From Neisseria subflava (GTDB lineage Bacteria > Pseudomonadota > Gammaproteobacteria > Burkholderiales > Neisseriaceae), in assembly GCF_024205705.1 (NCBI RefSeq), contig NZ_CP073115.1, positions 868,001 to 932,000 of the forward strand: 64,000 nt of DNA. The letters are read 5' to 3'. Positions 7,180 to 15,866 of the stretch are shown here, one piece after another. The notes beneath the pieces are model-generated. The model was not told where the DNA came from. It did not search any database and saw only the letters and a list, made by a program, of their open reading frames with translations. The first letter of the stretch is position 1. Every line of letters starts with the position of its first letter. The translations under genes were made by a program, and so were the position numbers.

Positions 7180-8970
7180 TCAATAAACGTCGCGTTGGTA
7201 GCGTTTGTCTTCGCGCAGATCGTTGAGGTAGTCTTCGGCTTCGTCACGGCTGAGTTTGCCTTGGGTTTCGATGACTTCGATCAGGGCGTTTTCGACATCG
7301 CGTGCCATACGTGCGGCGTCGCCGCAGACGTAGATGTGTGCGCCTTGTTGCAGCCAGTTCCAAACTTCGGCGGCGCGTTCGGTGATTTTGTGTTGGACAT
7401 AGACTTTGTGTTCGCCTTGGCGGCTCCATGCGAGGTCGGCGCGGGTGAGGAGGCCGTCTTTGCGCCAATCGCTCCATTCGAGTTGGTAGAGGAAGTCGTC
7501 GGCCAGGCGTTGGTTGCCGAAGAAGAGCCAGTTTTTGCCGCTGTCGCCATTGGCGGCGCGTTGCTGCATAAAGGAGCGGAATGGGGCGACGCCTGTGCCT
7601 GCGCCGATCATGATGATGGGGGTATCGCCGTTTTGTGGTAGGCGGAAGTTGGGGTTGGGTTCGACAAAGACGCGGATTTCGCTGCCTTCTTCGAGGCGTT
7701 CGCCCAAGTAGCCGGATGCTACGCCGGTGTAGGTGTGGTCGTGGTGGTTGAAACGGACGACGCCTACGGTAAGGTGGACTTCTTCGCCGACTTCGTCTTG
7801 TGCGGAGGCGATGGAGTAAAGGCGTGGGGTTTGTGGGCGGAATAAGCTGTATAGGGTTTGTGCGTCCAGTGGGTGTAGATGGGCGGCAAATACGCCGACG
7901 GGCGGTGTGGCGGCGAGGTAGGCATCCAGTTGGGCTTTATCTGCGGCTATGGTTTTGAGTTCTTCGTTGTTTGTTAATTCGGCGTATTGTTGGACGAATG
8001 CAGGTGTGTTTTGGGTGATGTCTGCGGATTCGGTCAGGGCGGTGCGGATGTCAGTTTCTCGGCCGTCTGAAAGTTGGACGGTTTCGTTGCCGCTCAGTTG
8101 GTTGAGGTCGAGGATTTCTTGGACGAGGTCGCCGGCATTAAGCGGCCATACGCCGAGCGCGTCGCCTGCCTGATAATGCAAACCTGAGCCGCTGAGGTCG
8201 ATTTCGATGTGTTCGACGTCTTTTTCTGCATCGCGCGAGGTGATTTTTTGGCGCACAGAGAGGATGGCTGTGTAGGGTTTTTCTTTGGTGTAGACGGCAT
8301 CGTTGCTTGGTGTTGCCGAGCCGTTTGGTGCAGTGCTTATACTTGGGCTTGCTGCTTGGGCAGTTAACTCGGCTACTTTGGGTACGACGGCGGCAATCCA
8401 TGCGTCGGCATCGGTTTGGAATTCTAAGTCGCAAATGCCCAAGTCGTTCAGACGGCCTGCGCCCAGTTCGGCAAATTTGGCATCAAAGTCTTTGCCTGCT
8501 TGGCAGAAGTTGGGATAGGAGGAATCGCCAAGGCCTAAGACGGCAAAGGTCAGTTTGCTGAGATCAGGTTTCTTTTTGCCGTAGATGAATTTGTACAGGG
8601 GCAGGGCTTCTTCGGGCGGTTCGCCTTCGCCTTGGGTGGAGGTAACTAAAAGCACGATGTCTCCGTCGGGCAGGGTTTTGCTTTTGAAATCGCTTGCGCT
8701 GCTGAGGCGGGCTTCTACGCCGGCGGCTTGAAGTTTGGCGTGTAAGGATTCGGCAACGCTGCGGGCATTGCCGGTTTGTGAGGCGGAGAGGACTAATACG
8801 CGGCGGCTGACTGTCGAGGCGGCTGTTTGCAGGGCAGATGGTTCGGCTGCTACACCGGATACGCCTTGGCTTTGCGCCCAGCAATAGCCGGAGAGCCAGG
8901 CAAGTTGGGTGGGGGATAGGGCAGAGAGTTGGACGGAGAGTTCGGGGGGAAGCGGATTGGCTTGGCTCAT
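7180..8970 (-). CDS. cysJ: sulfite reductase [NADPH] flavoprotein alpha subunit
   Basis: 596-residue diflavin reductase that passes electrons from NADPH through FAD and FMN to the CysI hemoprotein. The flavodoxin-like domain starts near residue 55 with SASQTGNARSVAESL, the FMN phosphate loop. The FAD-binding RLYSIAS is near 390, the NADPH-binding GAGTGVAPFRSFMQQR near 460, and the protein ends in the typical RDVY. AAAGGAATCC lies before the ATG. It is separated from cysI and cysN by unrelated genes but has the same upstream element as both (9023-9094). Confidence 0.95.
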   Translation of the reverse strand: MSQANPLPPELSVQLSALSPTQLAWLSGYCWAQSQGVSGVAAEPSALQTAASTVSRRVLVLSASQTGNARSVAESLHAKLQAAGVEARLSSASDFKSKTLPDGDIVLLVTSTQGEGEPPEEALPLYKFIYGKKKPDLSKLTFAVLGLGDSSYPNFCQAGKDFDAKFAELGAGRLNDLGICDLEFQTDADAWIAAVVPKVAELTAQAASPSISTAPNGSATPSNDAVYTKEKPYTAILSVRQKITSRDAEKDVEHIEIDLSGSGLHYQAGDALGVWPLNAGDLVQEILDLNQLSGNETVQLSDGRETDIRTALTESADITQNTPAFVQQYAELTNNEELKTIAADKAQLDAYLAATPPVGVFAAHLHPLDAQTLYSLFRPQTPRLYSIASAQDEVGEEVHLTVGVVRFNHHDHTYTGVASGYLGERLEEGSEIRVFVEPNPNFRLPQNGDTPIIMIGAGTGVAPFRSFMQQRAANGDSGKNWLFFGNQRLADDFLYQLEWSDWRKDGLLTRADLAWSRQGEHKVYVQHKITERAAEVWNWLQQGAHIYVCGDAARMARDVENALIEVIETQGKLSRDEAEDYLNDLREDKRYQRDVY

Positions 8971-9022
8971 TTGGATTCCTTTGTTGGACGGCTATAACCG
9001 ATTGTTTGAATAATGGACAGTC

Positions 9023-9094
9023 GCCACTTTAAACAGGCCGTCTGAAAAAAGGAAAGAATGCTTGGTTTTAATTTAAGATGATTTCGTTATATTT
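9023..9094 (-). promoter_or_regulatory. shared cys upstream element, copy before cysJ
   Basis: On the minus strand this reads ATATAACGAAATC, a variable ~22-base stretch, CATTCTTTCC, TTTTTTCAGACGGCCTG and TTTAAAGTGGC. It matches the copies before cysI and cysN and ends 52 bases before the cysJ start. Confidence 0.6.
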
Positions 9095-9106
9095 GGGAAG
9101 GTATTG

Positions 9107-9148
9107 GGCCGTCTATCTAAACATACCTGCATACCTGTTCAGACGGCC
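9107..9148. terminator. short inverted DUS-derived stem beyond gdx
   Basis: GGCCGTCT and AGACGGCC are separated by about 26 bases, between the gdx stop and the cysJ promoter region. Only one arm is a full uptake sequence. Confidence 0.4.
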
Positions 9149-9172
9149 TTGGATTGGATAGAAACAAGATTT

Positions 9173-9496
9173 TCAGTTTCCGCTGGAGAGTTTCATCACT
9201 ACGACGCCGGAGATGATGAGAAATGCGCCGAGCCAGCGGCCTAAGTTGGCGGCATCGTTAAAAAATACAACGCCCACTAAAAACGCCCCTGCCGCGCCTA
9301 TGCCTGTCCAGACGGCGTAGGCTGTACCCATCGGAATACTTTTTTGGGCAAGGTAAAGGAAGTATCCGCTGCCGACGATGCAGGCAAGCGCGGCGGCAAA
9401 GCCATGCCAGCGGTAGCCTTCCTGTTGTGCCAGCTTCAAGCCCAATGGCCAGCCGATTTCCAGCATACCGGCTAAGATTAAATAAAACCAACTCAT
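9173..9496 (-). CDS. gdx: SMR-family efflux protein, guanidinium-exporter type
   Basis: 107 residues with four membrane helices, the size of small multidrug resistance proteins. The conserved glutamate lies in LEIGWPLGLK (about residues 12-21), and KSIPMGTAYAVWTGIGAAGA (about 53-72) is the SMR core. The LEIxW..GLK form and the C-terminal VMKLSSGN match the Gdx/SugE branch, which exports guanidinium in exchange for protons. The gene is last of a likely three-gene operon (marR, ABC-6TM, gdx), 27 bases after its neighbour. No guanidine riboswitch was seen before the operon. Confidence 0.85.
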   Translation of the reverse strand: MSWFYLILAGMLEIGWPLGLKLAQQEGYRWHGFAAALACIVGSGYFLYLAQKSIPMGTAYAVWTGIGAAGAFLVGVVFFNDAANLGRWLGAFLIISGVVVMKLSSGN

Positions 9497-9523
9497 AATA
9501 TGTCCTGATAGTGTGTTAAGGTT

Positions 9524-10393
9524 TCAGACGGCCTTGGAAAGATTGTTTTCTTCCGAGAGTTCAACGCGTTGTCCGATGTCTTTTAGATTGGAGTATTGTT
9601 CGACCAAGCGCGGTACGTCGTCCAAGCTCATTGCAAACATCCATAAATAAGTGCTGACGGAATAGATATGGCCGGCGCTGCCATAACCTTTAAGCGTCAT
9701 GTGTATAAAGGCGAAGCCAAACAATACGCTCATCGCCATGCCGATACTGAGATAGCCTAAGGCTTCGCGGTTGGAAATTAGCACGCGTAGTTTGGCAACC
9801 CAGCCATAGTGGCGGTAGAGCTGATGCTTGTTGCCGTCGCGGATAAGGTGGTTGTCGCGTTCAAGCCGGTTGTTTAAACGGAAATATAGGTTTTCGCTGA
9901 TGGCGGCAAAACGCGGCAGCAACCATAAAAACAGGGCAAGTATCGCGACAGCCAATACGCCCACCCAAAATTCCAATATCAGCAACATCATACATGCACC
10001 GAAGATGGAGACCAGCGAAGTAGCAGCGATGGGCAGGTGTTCTTCAAAAAAACTGACAAACTCACGCGATAGGGCAACGCGTGCGGTAATGGCGGAATGC
10101 GGTACTTCTCGCTTGCGCTGTTCCAAAACGACCGGGACGGCGATTTCGGTATAGATTTGGGTAAATGTGCGCGTATCGGCTGCTCGGCGGGCGGCTCCGA
10201 TTATCCACATTAATAAAACCACCACACCATACAACATTGCCTGCCAGACGTTGCCTTCCATAACGGCATTAATCGCCCAGCCGCCAAACACGGGATATAC
10301 CAGCAAGAGTAGATTATCCAAGCCGACGAGAGAGAAGGTTGTGATGAGTTTGCGGCGGTGTGTTTGACCGATGTGTTTCAACATTTTCCACAT
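9524..10393 (-). CDS. ABC-transporter six-helix membrane domain protein without ATPase domain
   Basis: 289 residues resembling only the transmembrane half of an ABC exporter, with six hydrophobic segments (about 17-42, 51-69, 125-142, 145-163, 222-243 and 248-262). No Walker A, signature or Walker B motif follows, and no separate ATPase gene is adjacent. It lies 11 bases after the MarR gene and 27 before gdx, so it belongs to the same efflux operon. Either it borrows an ATPase encoded elsewhere or it works without one. The last codons overlap a uptake sequence. Confidence 0.8.
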   Translation of the reverse strand: MWKMLKHIGQTHRRKLITTFSLVGLDNLLLLVYPVFGGWAINAVMEGNVWQAMLYGVVVLLMWIIGAARRAADTRTFTQIYTEIAVPVVLEQRKREVPHSAITARVALSREFVSFFEEHLPIAATSLVSIFGACMMLLILEFWVGVLAVAILALFLWLLPRFAAISENLYFRLNNRLERDNHLIRDGNKHQLYRHYGWVAKLRVLISNREALGYLSIGMAMSVLFGFAFIHMTLKGYGSAGHIYSVSTYLWMFAMSLDDVPRLVEQYSNLKDIGQRVELSEENNLSKAV

Positions 10394-10404
10394 GGTTGCC
10401 CTCC

Positions 10405-10830
10405 TTATTTAGTATTGAGGGTTTGCGCCATTAATTCGGCCAATGCGTCCAAATCGGCAAACAGTCGGACTGCACGTTTTTCACCGAAGGCGGTAAAAAT
10501 TCGTTTGCTGAATTCCTGCATGTTTTGCACCAGTGGTGCGGCGTATTCCTTGCCTTGCTCGGTCAGCGACAATAAACGTTCGCGTTTGTCTTGTTCGCTT
10601 TCGTGAAATGTCAGCAAGCCTTGTTCCGCCAGCGTTTTGCATGTGCCGGAAACGGTTTGCTTGGGCAGGCTCCATTCTTCGCCTATGTATTTTTGAGTGC
10701 GGCTGCCTTCGGTGGCTAAGGTGTAGAGAACGGCGAAGGTATTGTAGTTGGTGTTTTGCTGTTTAATCCATTGGTCGAATGCGCTGTCTATGTGGCTGAT
10801 GCGCATACCGAGTTGGTCAAGTTGATTCAT
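10405..10830 (-). CDS. MarR-family transcriptional regulator
   Basis: 141 residues. A winged helix occupies about residues 30-100, with the recognition region WSLPKQTVSGTCKTLAEQGLL and wing SEQDKRERLLSLTEQG, which includes the MarR signature D-x-R. Such proteins repress efflux or stress genes and release DNA on binding small aromatic or cationic ligands. The ATG at 10830 has a weak ribosome-binding site; the frame is open upstream. It is first in the marR / ABC-6TM / gdx operon. A palindrome at 10868-10885 just upstream is a plausible autoregulatory operator. Confidence 0.85.
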   Translation of the reverse strand: MNQLDQLGMRISHIDSAFDQWIKQQNTNYNTFAVLYTLATEGSRTQKYIGEEWSLPKQTVSGTCKTLAEQGLLTFHESEQDKRERLLSLTEQGKEYAAPLVQNMQEFSKRIFTAFGEKRAVRLFADLDALAELMAQTLNTK

Positions 10831-10867
10831 AAATTGGTCTCGATATTGACTAATTGGATGCGGATTA

Positions 10868-10885
10868 TAGTCATATTTAGGACTA
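10868..10885. promoter_or_regulatory. palindromic operator before the MarR operon
   Basis: TAGTC-N8-GACTA is a perfect 5-bp inverted repeat 37 bases before the marR start; a further GACTAAT half-site lies at about 10849. Size and position fit MarR dimer binding. Confidence 0.5.
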
Positions 10886-10897
10886 ATTGCAAATAGA

Positions 10898-10932
10898 AGG
10901 CCGTCTGAAACAATCATTTTCAGACGGCCTTG
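10898..10932. repeat. inverted DUS pair in a divergent promoter region
   Basis: AAGGCCGTCTGAAA and TTTTCAGACGGCCTT pair around a short loop. Both flanking genes are transcribed away from it, so unlike most pairs here it cannot end either of them. Confidence 0.75.
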
Positions 10933-11012
10933 AAACCGTTAAAATAATTAATGTAGAAACGATATATTCAAACTACGATAAACCTAATAAAACCATCTTT
11001 AGCACATACGCC

Positions 11013-11927
11013 ATGATTCATTTCTTATCTCAAAATATTTCATCTAAACAAGCCACTGCCATCGGGCTGCTTGCTGTTGCCTTGTGGAGCTTCGTCATTT
11101 CCCTGATACGCTCTTTGAGCCTGCATATGGGGGCAGTGGGCGGCGCAGCAATGATGTACACCTTGTCCACCGTATTGATTTGGTTGATTTTTGGCAGGCC
11201 GCATTTGCGCAATTACAACCGCAGCTATTTGTTTTGGGCAAGCGTGTTTTTTGTCGGCTGCGAACTGTGTTTGTCGCTCTCGGTCGGTTTTGCGCAAAAC
11301 GCGAGACAGGCGGTGGAAATCGGCATGGTCAATTATTTGTGGCCGACGTTTACCATTGTCGGGGCGGTGTATTTCAACAAGCAGCCATCAAAATGGTGGA
11401 TAGTCATCGGCTTTGTGCTATCATTTTTGGGGATTGCCACTGTATTGGGCGGCGATGTCGGCTTGTCGATTTCCGGCATCTACCACAATGTCCGCACCAA
11501 TCCCGGCGGCTACATCATGGCATTTGCGGACGCAGTGTTTTGGGCGGCATATTGTACGCTGACGGCGCGCGTAAAGGCGGAAGGCAGCAGCGTCGGCTTC
11601 TTCTTTGCGCTGGTGTCGATACTGTTGTGGATTGAGTATTTTCTCAGTGGCGCGGATACGTTGAATTTTGACTCCGTATCACTCGCATATGCCGTTGCCG
11701 CCGCCGCTTGCATGGGGTTGGGCTATGCGGTGTGGAATATCGGTATTTCGCGCGGCAACCTGACCGTATTAGCAGGCGCATCTTATTTCATTCCGGTATT
11801 GTCTGCGGTAGTGTCCTCGTTTTTGATCAGCGCGCCTTTGTCCATGACGTTTTGGCAGGGAGCGGGAATGGTGTGCTTAGGATCGATTGTGTGTTGGTTG
11901 GCGACCCGGAGAAAACAGATGGTGTGA
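11013..11927 (+). CDS. yddG: DMT-superfamily exporter, YddG-type aromatic amino acid exporter
   Basis: 304 residues with about ten hydrophobic helices typical of EamA/DMT carriers. The N-terminal ATAIGLLAVALWSFVISLIR and the segment EIGMVNYLWPTFTIVGAV match the YddG branch, which exports aromatic amino acids across the inner membrane. The ATG at 11013 starts just before the first helix; the longer frame from 10887 would run through the DUS pair. The gene is alone, divergent from the MarR operon. Confidence 0.8.
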   Translation: MIHFLSQNISSKQATAIGLLAVALWSFVISLIRSLSLHMGAVGGAAMMYTLSTVLIWLIFGRPHLRNYNRSYLFWASVFFVGCELCLSLSVGFAQNARQAVEIGMVNYLWPTFTIVGAVYFNKQPSKWWIVIGFVLSFLGIATVLGGDVGLSISGIYHNVRTNPGGYIMAFADAVFWAAYCTLTARVKAEGSSVGFFFALVSILLWIEYFLSGADTLNFDSVSLAYAVAAAACMGLGYAVWNIGISRGNLTVLAGASYFIPVLSAVVSSFLISAPLSMTFWQGAGMVCLGSIVCWLATRRKQMV

Positions 11928-11949
11928 GGCAATATCCCATAGCTTCGCG

Positions 11950-12019
11950 ATATAACGAAAACAGCTTTTTTAACAACCAAACATTCTTTCCCATTTTCAG
12001 ACGGCCTGTTTAAAGTAGC
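11950..12019 (+). promoter_or_regulatory. shared cys upstream element, copy before cysN
   Basis: Blocks ATATAACGAAAAC, AACAACCAAACATTCTTTC, CCATTTTCAGACGGCCTG and TTTAAAGTAGC match the copies before cysI and cysJ. It ends 37 bases before the cysN start. Confidence 0.6.
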
Positions 12020-12056
12020 AGTCAGTTTGAGAAATCACGAGAAATGGAAAAGAATC

Positions 12057-13366
12057 ATGACCGCAGCTTCAGCTCCGCTTTTGCGCTTCATTACCGCCGG
12101 CAGTGTCGATGACGGCAAATCTACCCTCATCGGCCGCCTGCTCTACGACAGCAAAACCTTACTGACCGACCAGCTTGACAAGCTCAACCGCGCTGCTGAA
12201 AACGGCGAAACGCCCGACTTCGCCAGCCTGACAGACGGCCTTGCCGCCGAGCGCGAACAAGGCATTACCATTGACGTGGCCTACCGTTATTTTGCTACGC
12301 CCAAACGCAAATTCATCATTGCCGATACACCGGGACATGAGCAATACACGCGTAATATGGTTACCGGCGCATCGACTGCCGATGCCGCCATTATTTTGGT
12401 TGATGCCACACGCGTCGATTTTTCAGGCAACGAACCTGTCCTCCTGCCCCAAACCAAACGCCACAGCGCGATTCTGAAACTCTTGGGCTGCCCCAACATC
12501 ATCGTTGCCGTCAACAAACTCGACCTGCTCGACTTTGATGAAGCCAAATATCAAGCCATTACCGAGGCCTATCGCAAACTGACGGAACAAATCGGCCTCC
12601 AAGCCCAAATACACTTCCTGCCCATCAGCGCATTAAAAGGCGACAATATCGTTAATGCCAGCAGCCAAACCCCATGGTATCAGGGTTTGCCGCTTTTGCC
12701 TTTGCTCGAAAGCCTGCCTGTCAACCGTCAAAACGCCGCCGACCAAGCCACGCATTTTCCCGTACAACGTGTGGCACGCCAAGACGGCAGTAGCAGTGAC
12801 GACTTCCGCGGTTATCAAGGCAGATTGGAAGCGGGCCGTCTGAAAGTGGGCGATGAAGTTAAAGTCCTGCCCAGCGGCCATGTTGCCAAGGTTGCCGAAA
12901 TCTATAATGCAAACGGTAAAACCGAATCTGCCGAGGCAGGGAAGTGTTGACTGTTGTTTTGGATACGGACATCGATATTTCACGCGGCAACAGCATTGTT
13001 TCAGCCGACAGCGCCATTGTTCCCGAACAACAATTTCAAGCCGCGCTTTGCTGGTTTGACGATATTCCGCTCAATCTGCGCCGTAAATATTTGCTGAAAC
13101 ACACGACCCAAACCACGCCCGTAAAAATCAGCGAAATTGCCTACGTTTGGGACGTCAATACCCTCAGCCGGGTCGAATCCGCCGAAACGCTCAAGCTCAA
13201 CGACATCGGCAGCGTCAGCCTCAAAACCCAGCAGCCGCTCGCCGCTGCCGCATACGAAGACAACCATGCACAAGGCGCGTTTATTTTGATTGACGAAGCC
13301 ACCAACCATACTGTCGCGGCAGGCATGATACGCAAAGTCAGCGAAACAAACAGTTTTGAAATTTAA
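12057..13366 (+). pseudogene. cysN: sulfate adenylyltransferase GTPase subunit, interrupted by one frameshift
   Basis: EF-Tu-like GTPase subunit of ATP sulfurylase, which activates sulfate to APS together with CysD. Motifs in the first part are GSVDDGKSTLIG (Walker A), DTPGHEQY and NKLDLLD. The first frame ends at 12950 (reading ...EAGKC) and the remainder, beginning LTVVLDTDIDISRGN, continues in another frame to 13366. Restoring one G to the GGG at 12939-12941 gives an uninterrupted protein of about 436 residues. No cysD is adjacent, which is unusual. The start is the ATG at 12057 (MTAASAP). It is either a true mutation or a sequencing indel; see findings. Confidence 0.85.
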
Positions 13367-13386
13367 AAGAAAAGTTGCAATAAAAA

Positions 13387-13412
13387 AGGCCGTCTGAAGT
13401 TTCAGACGGCCT
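13387..13412. terminator. inverted DUS hairpin between convergent cysN and glyA
   Basis: AGGCCGTCTGAA and TTCAGACGGCCT with a 2-base gap make a nearly perfect palindrome preceded by A bases. Confidence 0.75.
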
Positions 13413-13436
13413 GTTATTTTATCCAAGGCGAAATGC

Positions 13437-14687
13437 TTATGCGCCGTAAACCGGATATTTATTGCACAAAGCAGTCACTTGTTCGCGGACTTTGGCGAGG
13501 TTGGCTTCGTCTTCGGGGTTGGCCAATACGTCGGCAACCAAGTTCGCCAATACGCGCGCGTCGGCTTCGTTAAAGCCGCGTGTAGTCATGGCGGCGGAGC
13601 CGATGCGGATGCCGGAGGTAACGAACGGTTTTTCCGGATCATTCGGGATGGCGTTTTTGTTGACGGTAATGTGTGCTTTGCCCAAAGCGGCCTCGGCGGC
13701 TTTGCCGGTGATTTTCATCGGTTGCAGGTCAACGAGGAAAACGTGGCTTTCGGTGCGGCCGGAAACGATGCGCAAACCGCGTTTGACCAACTCTTCCGCC
13801 ATTGCTGCGGCATTGATTTTCACTTGTTTTGCGTATTGTTTGAACTCGGGTTGCAACGCTTCTTTAAACGCTACGGCTTTGGCAGCGATAACGTGCATCA
13901 ACGGGCCGCCTTGCAGGCTTGGGAAGATGGCGGAATTCAACGCTTTTTCGTGGGTATTGTCACGGCACAAAATCACACCGCCGCGAGGGCCGCGCAGGGT
14001 TTTGTGGGTAGTGGTGGTGACGAAGTCGCAGAATGGCACGGGGTTAGGATATTCGCCGCCGGCAATCAGACCGGCGTAGTGCGCCATGTCGACAAAAAGG
14101 TATGCGCCGACTTTATCGGCGATTTCGCGGAATTTTGCCCAGTCGATTTGCAACGCGTAGGCAGATGCACCGGCCACAATCATTTTAGGTTTATGTTCAA
14201 GAGCCAAGCGTTCTACTTCGGCATAATCGAGAACTTCGTTTTCATCCAAACCATAAGTAATGGCGTTGTAGAGTTTGCCGGAGATGTTAACGCTTGCGCC
14301 GTGGGTCAAGTGGCCACCGTGTGCCAGAGACATGCCCAAAATGGTGTCGCCCGGTTTCAAAACAGAAGCGTACACGGCTTGGTTGGCTTGGGAGCCGGAG
14401 TGCGGTTGAACGTTGGCATAGGCGGCGCCAAACAGTTCTTTTACGCGGTCAATCGCTAATTGTTCAACAATATCAACGTATTCACAGCCGCCGTAGTAGC
14501 GTTTGCCAGGATAGCCTTCAGCGTATTTGTTGGTCAATTGCGAACCTTGGGCTTCCATAACGGCACAGCTGACGTAGTTTTCAGAGGCGATCAGCTCGAC
14601 GTGGTCTTGCTGGCGCTTGTCTTCTTGGGCGATGGCTGCTGCCAAATCGGGGTCATATTGTGCGAGGGTAACGCTTTTTGAAAACAT
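13437..14687 (-). CDS. glyA: serine hydroxymethyltransferase
   Basis: 416 residues, the normal length. The PLP enzyme converts serine and tetrahydrofolate to glycine and methylene-tetrahydrofolate. The PLP lysine lies in [15 protein letters not shown] (about 220-234); SENYVS near the N-terminus and [10 protein letters not shown] are typical substrate- and cofactor-binding stretches. AAAGGAATCG precedes the ATG. Single gene with a terminator hairpin shared with cysN. Confidence 0.97.
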   Translation of the reverse strand: MFSKSVTLAQYDPDLAAAIAQEDKRQQDHVELIASENYVSCAVMEAQGSQLTNKYAEGYPGKRYYGGCEYVDIVEQLAIDRVKELFGAAYANVQPHSGSQANQAVYASVLKPGDTILGMSLAHGGHLTHGASVNISGKLYNAITYGLDENEVLDYAEVERLALEHKPKMIVAGASAYALQIDWAKFREIADKVGAYLFVDMAHYAGLIAGGEYPNPVPFCDFVTTTTHKTLRGPRGGVILCRDNTHEKALNSAIFPSLQGGPLMHVIAAKAVAFKEALQPEFKQYAKQVKINAAAMAEELVKRGLRIVSGRTESHVFLVDLQPMKITGKAAEAALGKAHITVNKNAIPNDPEKPFVTSGIRIGSAAMTTRGFNEADARVLANLVADVLANPEDEANLAKVREQVTALCNKYPVYGA

Positions 14688-14825
14688 GTTCTCGATTCCT
14701 TTGTGATGGGCTGAAAAGAAAATATGGGATGGAGTGCTGCGAATTGGTTCAAGATGAACTATTTTTCTTGCATTGTCAACAATTGTGTCGGGTGCTTGGT
14801 TTAAGACGGCCTGAGATTGAAGGGC

Positions 14826-15200
14826 TTATTTGAAAATATCATCTTGTTTTAAATGAAAATCCATTTTTTCCAGAAGCGCGGCTAAGTCGGCTTCGGCTTG
14901 GGCGGCTTTAAGATTTTTTGCCAGTTCTACTAAGGCTACTGCATTTAATCGTTCTTTCTCCAGCCGTAGAGCTTCTTCGCTGAAGATTTTGATATTGTCT
15001 GCCGATTCGGCGGTATCTATTTTTTCAAATGGATAAAATGATTCTTCGTGTACGGCCAAACCGTCGGGCAGGGGCGCGGCATGGTTGAAATCGGCATCAT
15101 TGACCGGCATCCATGAAGGATGGTTTTCAAGCAGGATAAATTGTCCGTCCATGCCGTTGATATGACGGAATAGGGTGGTTCGGCCATTGTGTAAACGCAT
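14826..15200 (-). CDS. hypothetical protein
   Basis: 124 residues, acidic, no signal peptide. The N-terminal half (RTTLFRHINGMDGQFILLEN) looks beta-rich and the C-terminal half (about 70-118) is strongly helical with Ala, Glu, Lys and Leu and may be a coiled coil. Similar in layout to small phage-tail-assembly-like or accessory proteins, but I recognise no family. The ribosome-binding site is weak. It lies alone between glyA and the divergent YdcH-type gene. Confidence 0.6.
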   Translation of the reverse strand: MRLHNGRTTLFRHINGMDGQFILLENHPSWMPVNDADFNHAAPLPDGLAVHEESFYPFEKIDTAESADNIKIFSEEALRLEKERLNAVALVELAKNLKAAQAEADLAALLEKMDFHLKQDDIFK

Positions 15201-15339
15201 AAGCCCGATTGTATGCCCAAGTCGGCAAGCCGTCTATAAAGCCGTTTCTCTCTATTTTTGCACTAACTTATGTTGATATTATTAATTTTGATGTAAAACA
15301 GTTTCGACTTAAAAAAGACTGGATAAAACGCCCGTGTTT

Positions 15340-15347
15340 GTTATAAT
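15340..15347 (+). promoter_or_regulatory. extended -10 promoter of the YdcH-type gene
   Basis: TG-T-TATAAT is a consensus extended -10, about 75 bases before the start codon at 15422. Confidence 0.5.
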
Positions 15348-15421
15348 GAAGCTAAAGATTGATTCGTCCTAGTTTTTGACAGCAGTACTTTTTTATTTAA
15401 TTAACAAGAGAGGAAAACAAA

Positions 15422-15640
15422 ATGTTTCCAGAATATCGCGATTTGATTTCTAAACTGAAACAAGAAGATGCACACTTTGCCCGTTTGTTTGACGAGCACA
15501 ATGAGCTGGACGATAAAATTACCGGTTTGGTTAACAACCCTGTTACCAGCGGTGCCGAAGAGATTGAAGAGCTGAAAAAAGCCAAACTCAAACTCAAAGA
15601 CGAATTGTATGCTCTTCTGCAAAAAGCAGCAGGCAAATAA
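15422..15640 (+). CDS. YdcH-family (DUF465) small helical protein
   Basis: 72 residues forming two long helices: FPEYRDLISKLKQEDAHFARLF, the DUF465 signature, and EEIEELKKAKLKLKDELYAL. The family is widespread in proteobacteria and its function is not established. AGAGAGG lies before the ATG. A consensus extended -10 promoter upstream and a hairpin downstream suggest a strongly expressed single gene. Confidence 0.88.
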   Translation: MFPEYRDLISKLKQEDAHFARLFDEHNELDDKITGLVNNPVTSGAEEIEELKKAKLKLKDELYALLQKAAGK

Positions 15641-15652
15641 TTAAAAATTGAA

Positions 15653-15717
15653 TAAGGCCGTCTGAACGGTATGATAGAAATCTCGGATTTCGTTTCATGC
15701 TGGTTCAGACGGCCTTT
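15653..15717. terminator. DUS hairpin with a 41-base loop after the YdcH-type gene
   Basis: AAGGCCGTCTGAAC and GGTTCAGACGGCCTT flank a loop that itself contains GAAATCTCGGATTTC. Confidence 0.65.
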
Positions 15718-15866
15718 TTAGTTGTTTGGTATTTTGCTATTTTTTATTAGCGCAATTTAACTATTAATTGTAAATCACTCTTAATTGCATTGAAAACTCT
15801 GTTAAGTTTATTTAAAATCCAAAATGATTTTAATTTTAAACAAACAAAACCAAGAGAAACAATGCA

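Noticed and set aside
9497..9523. Guanidine riboswitch before gdx
   Set aside because: Only 27 bases separate gdx from the upstream gene, and no ykkC-type or ACGR hairpins were seen before the operon.
13479..14459. 326-residue plus-strand frame opposite glyA
   Set aside because: Mirror frame of a strongly conserved gene; Phe/Gly/Val-rich translation without motifs and no ribosome-binding site.
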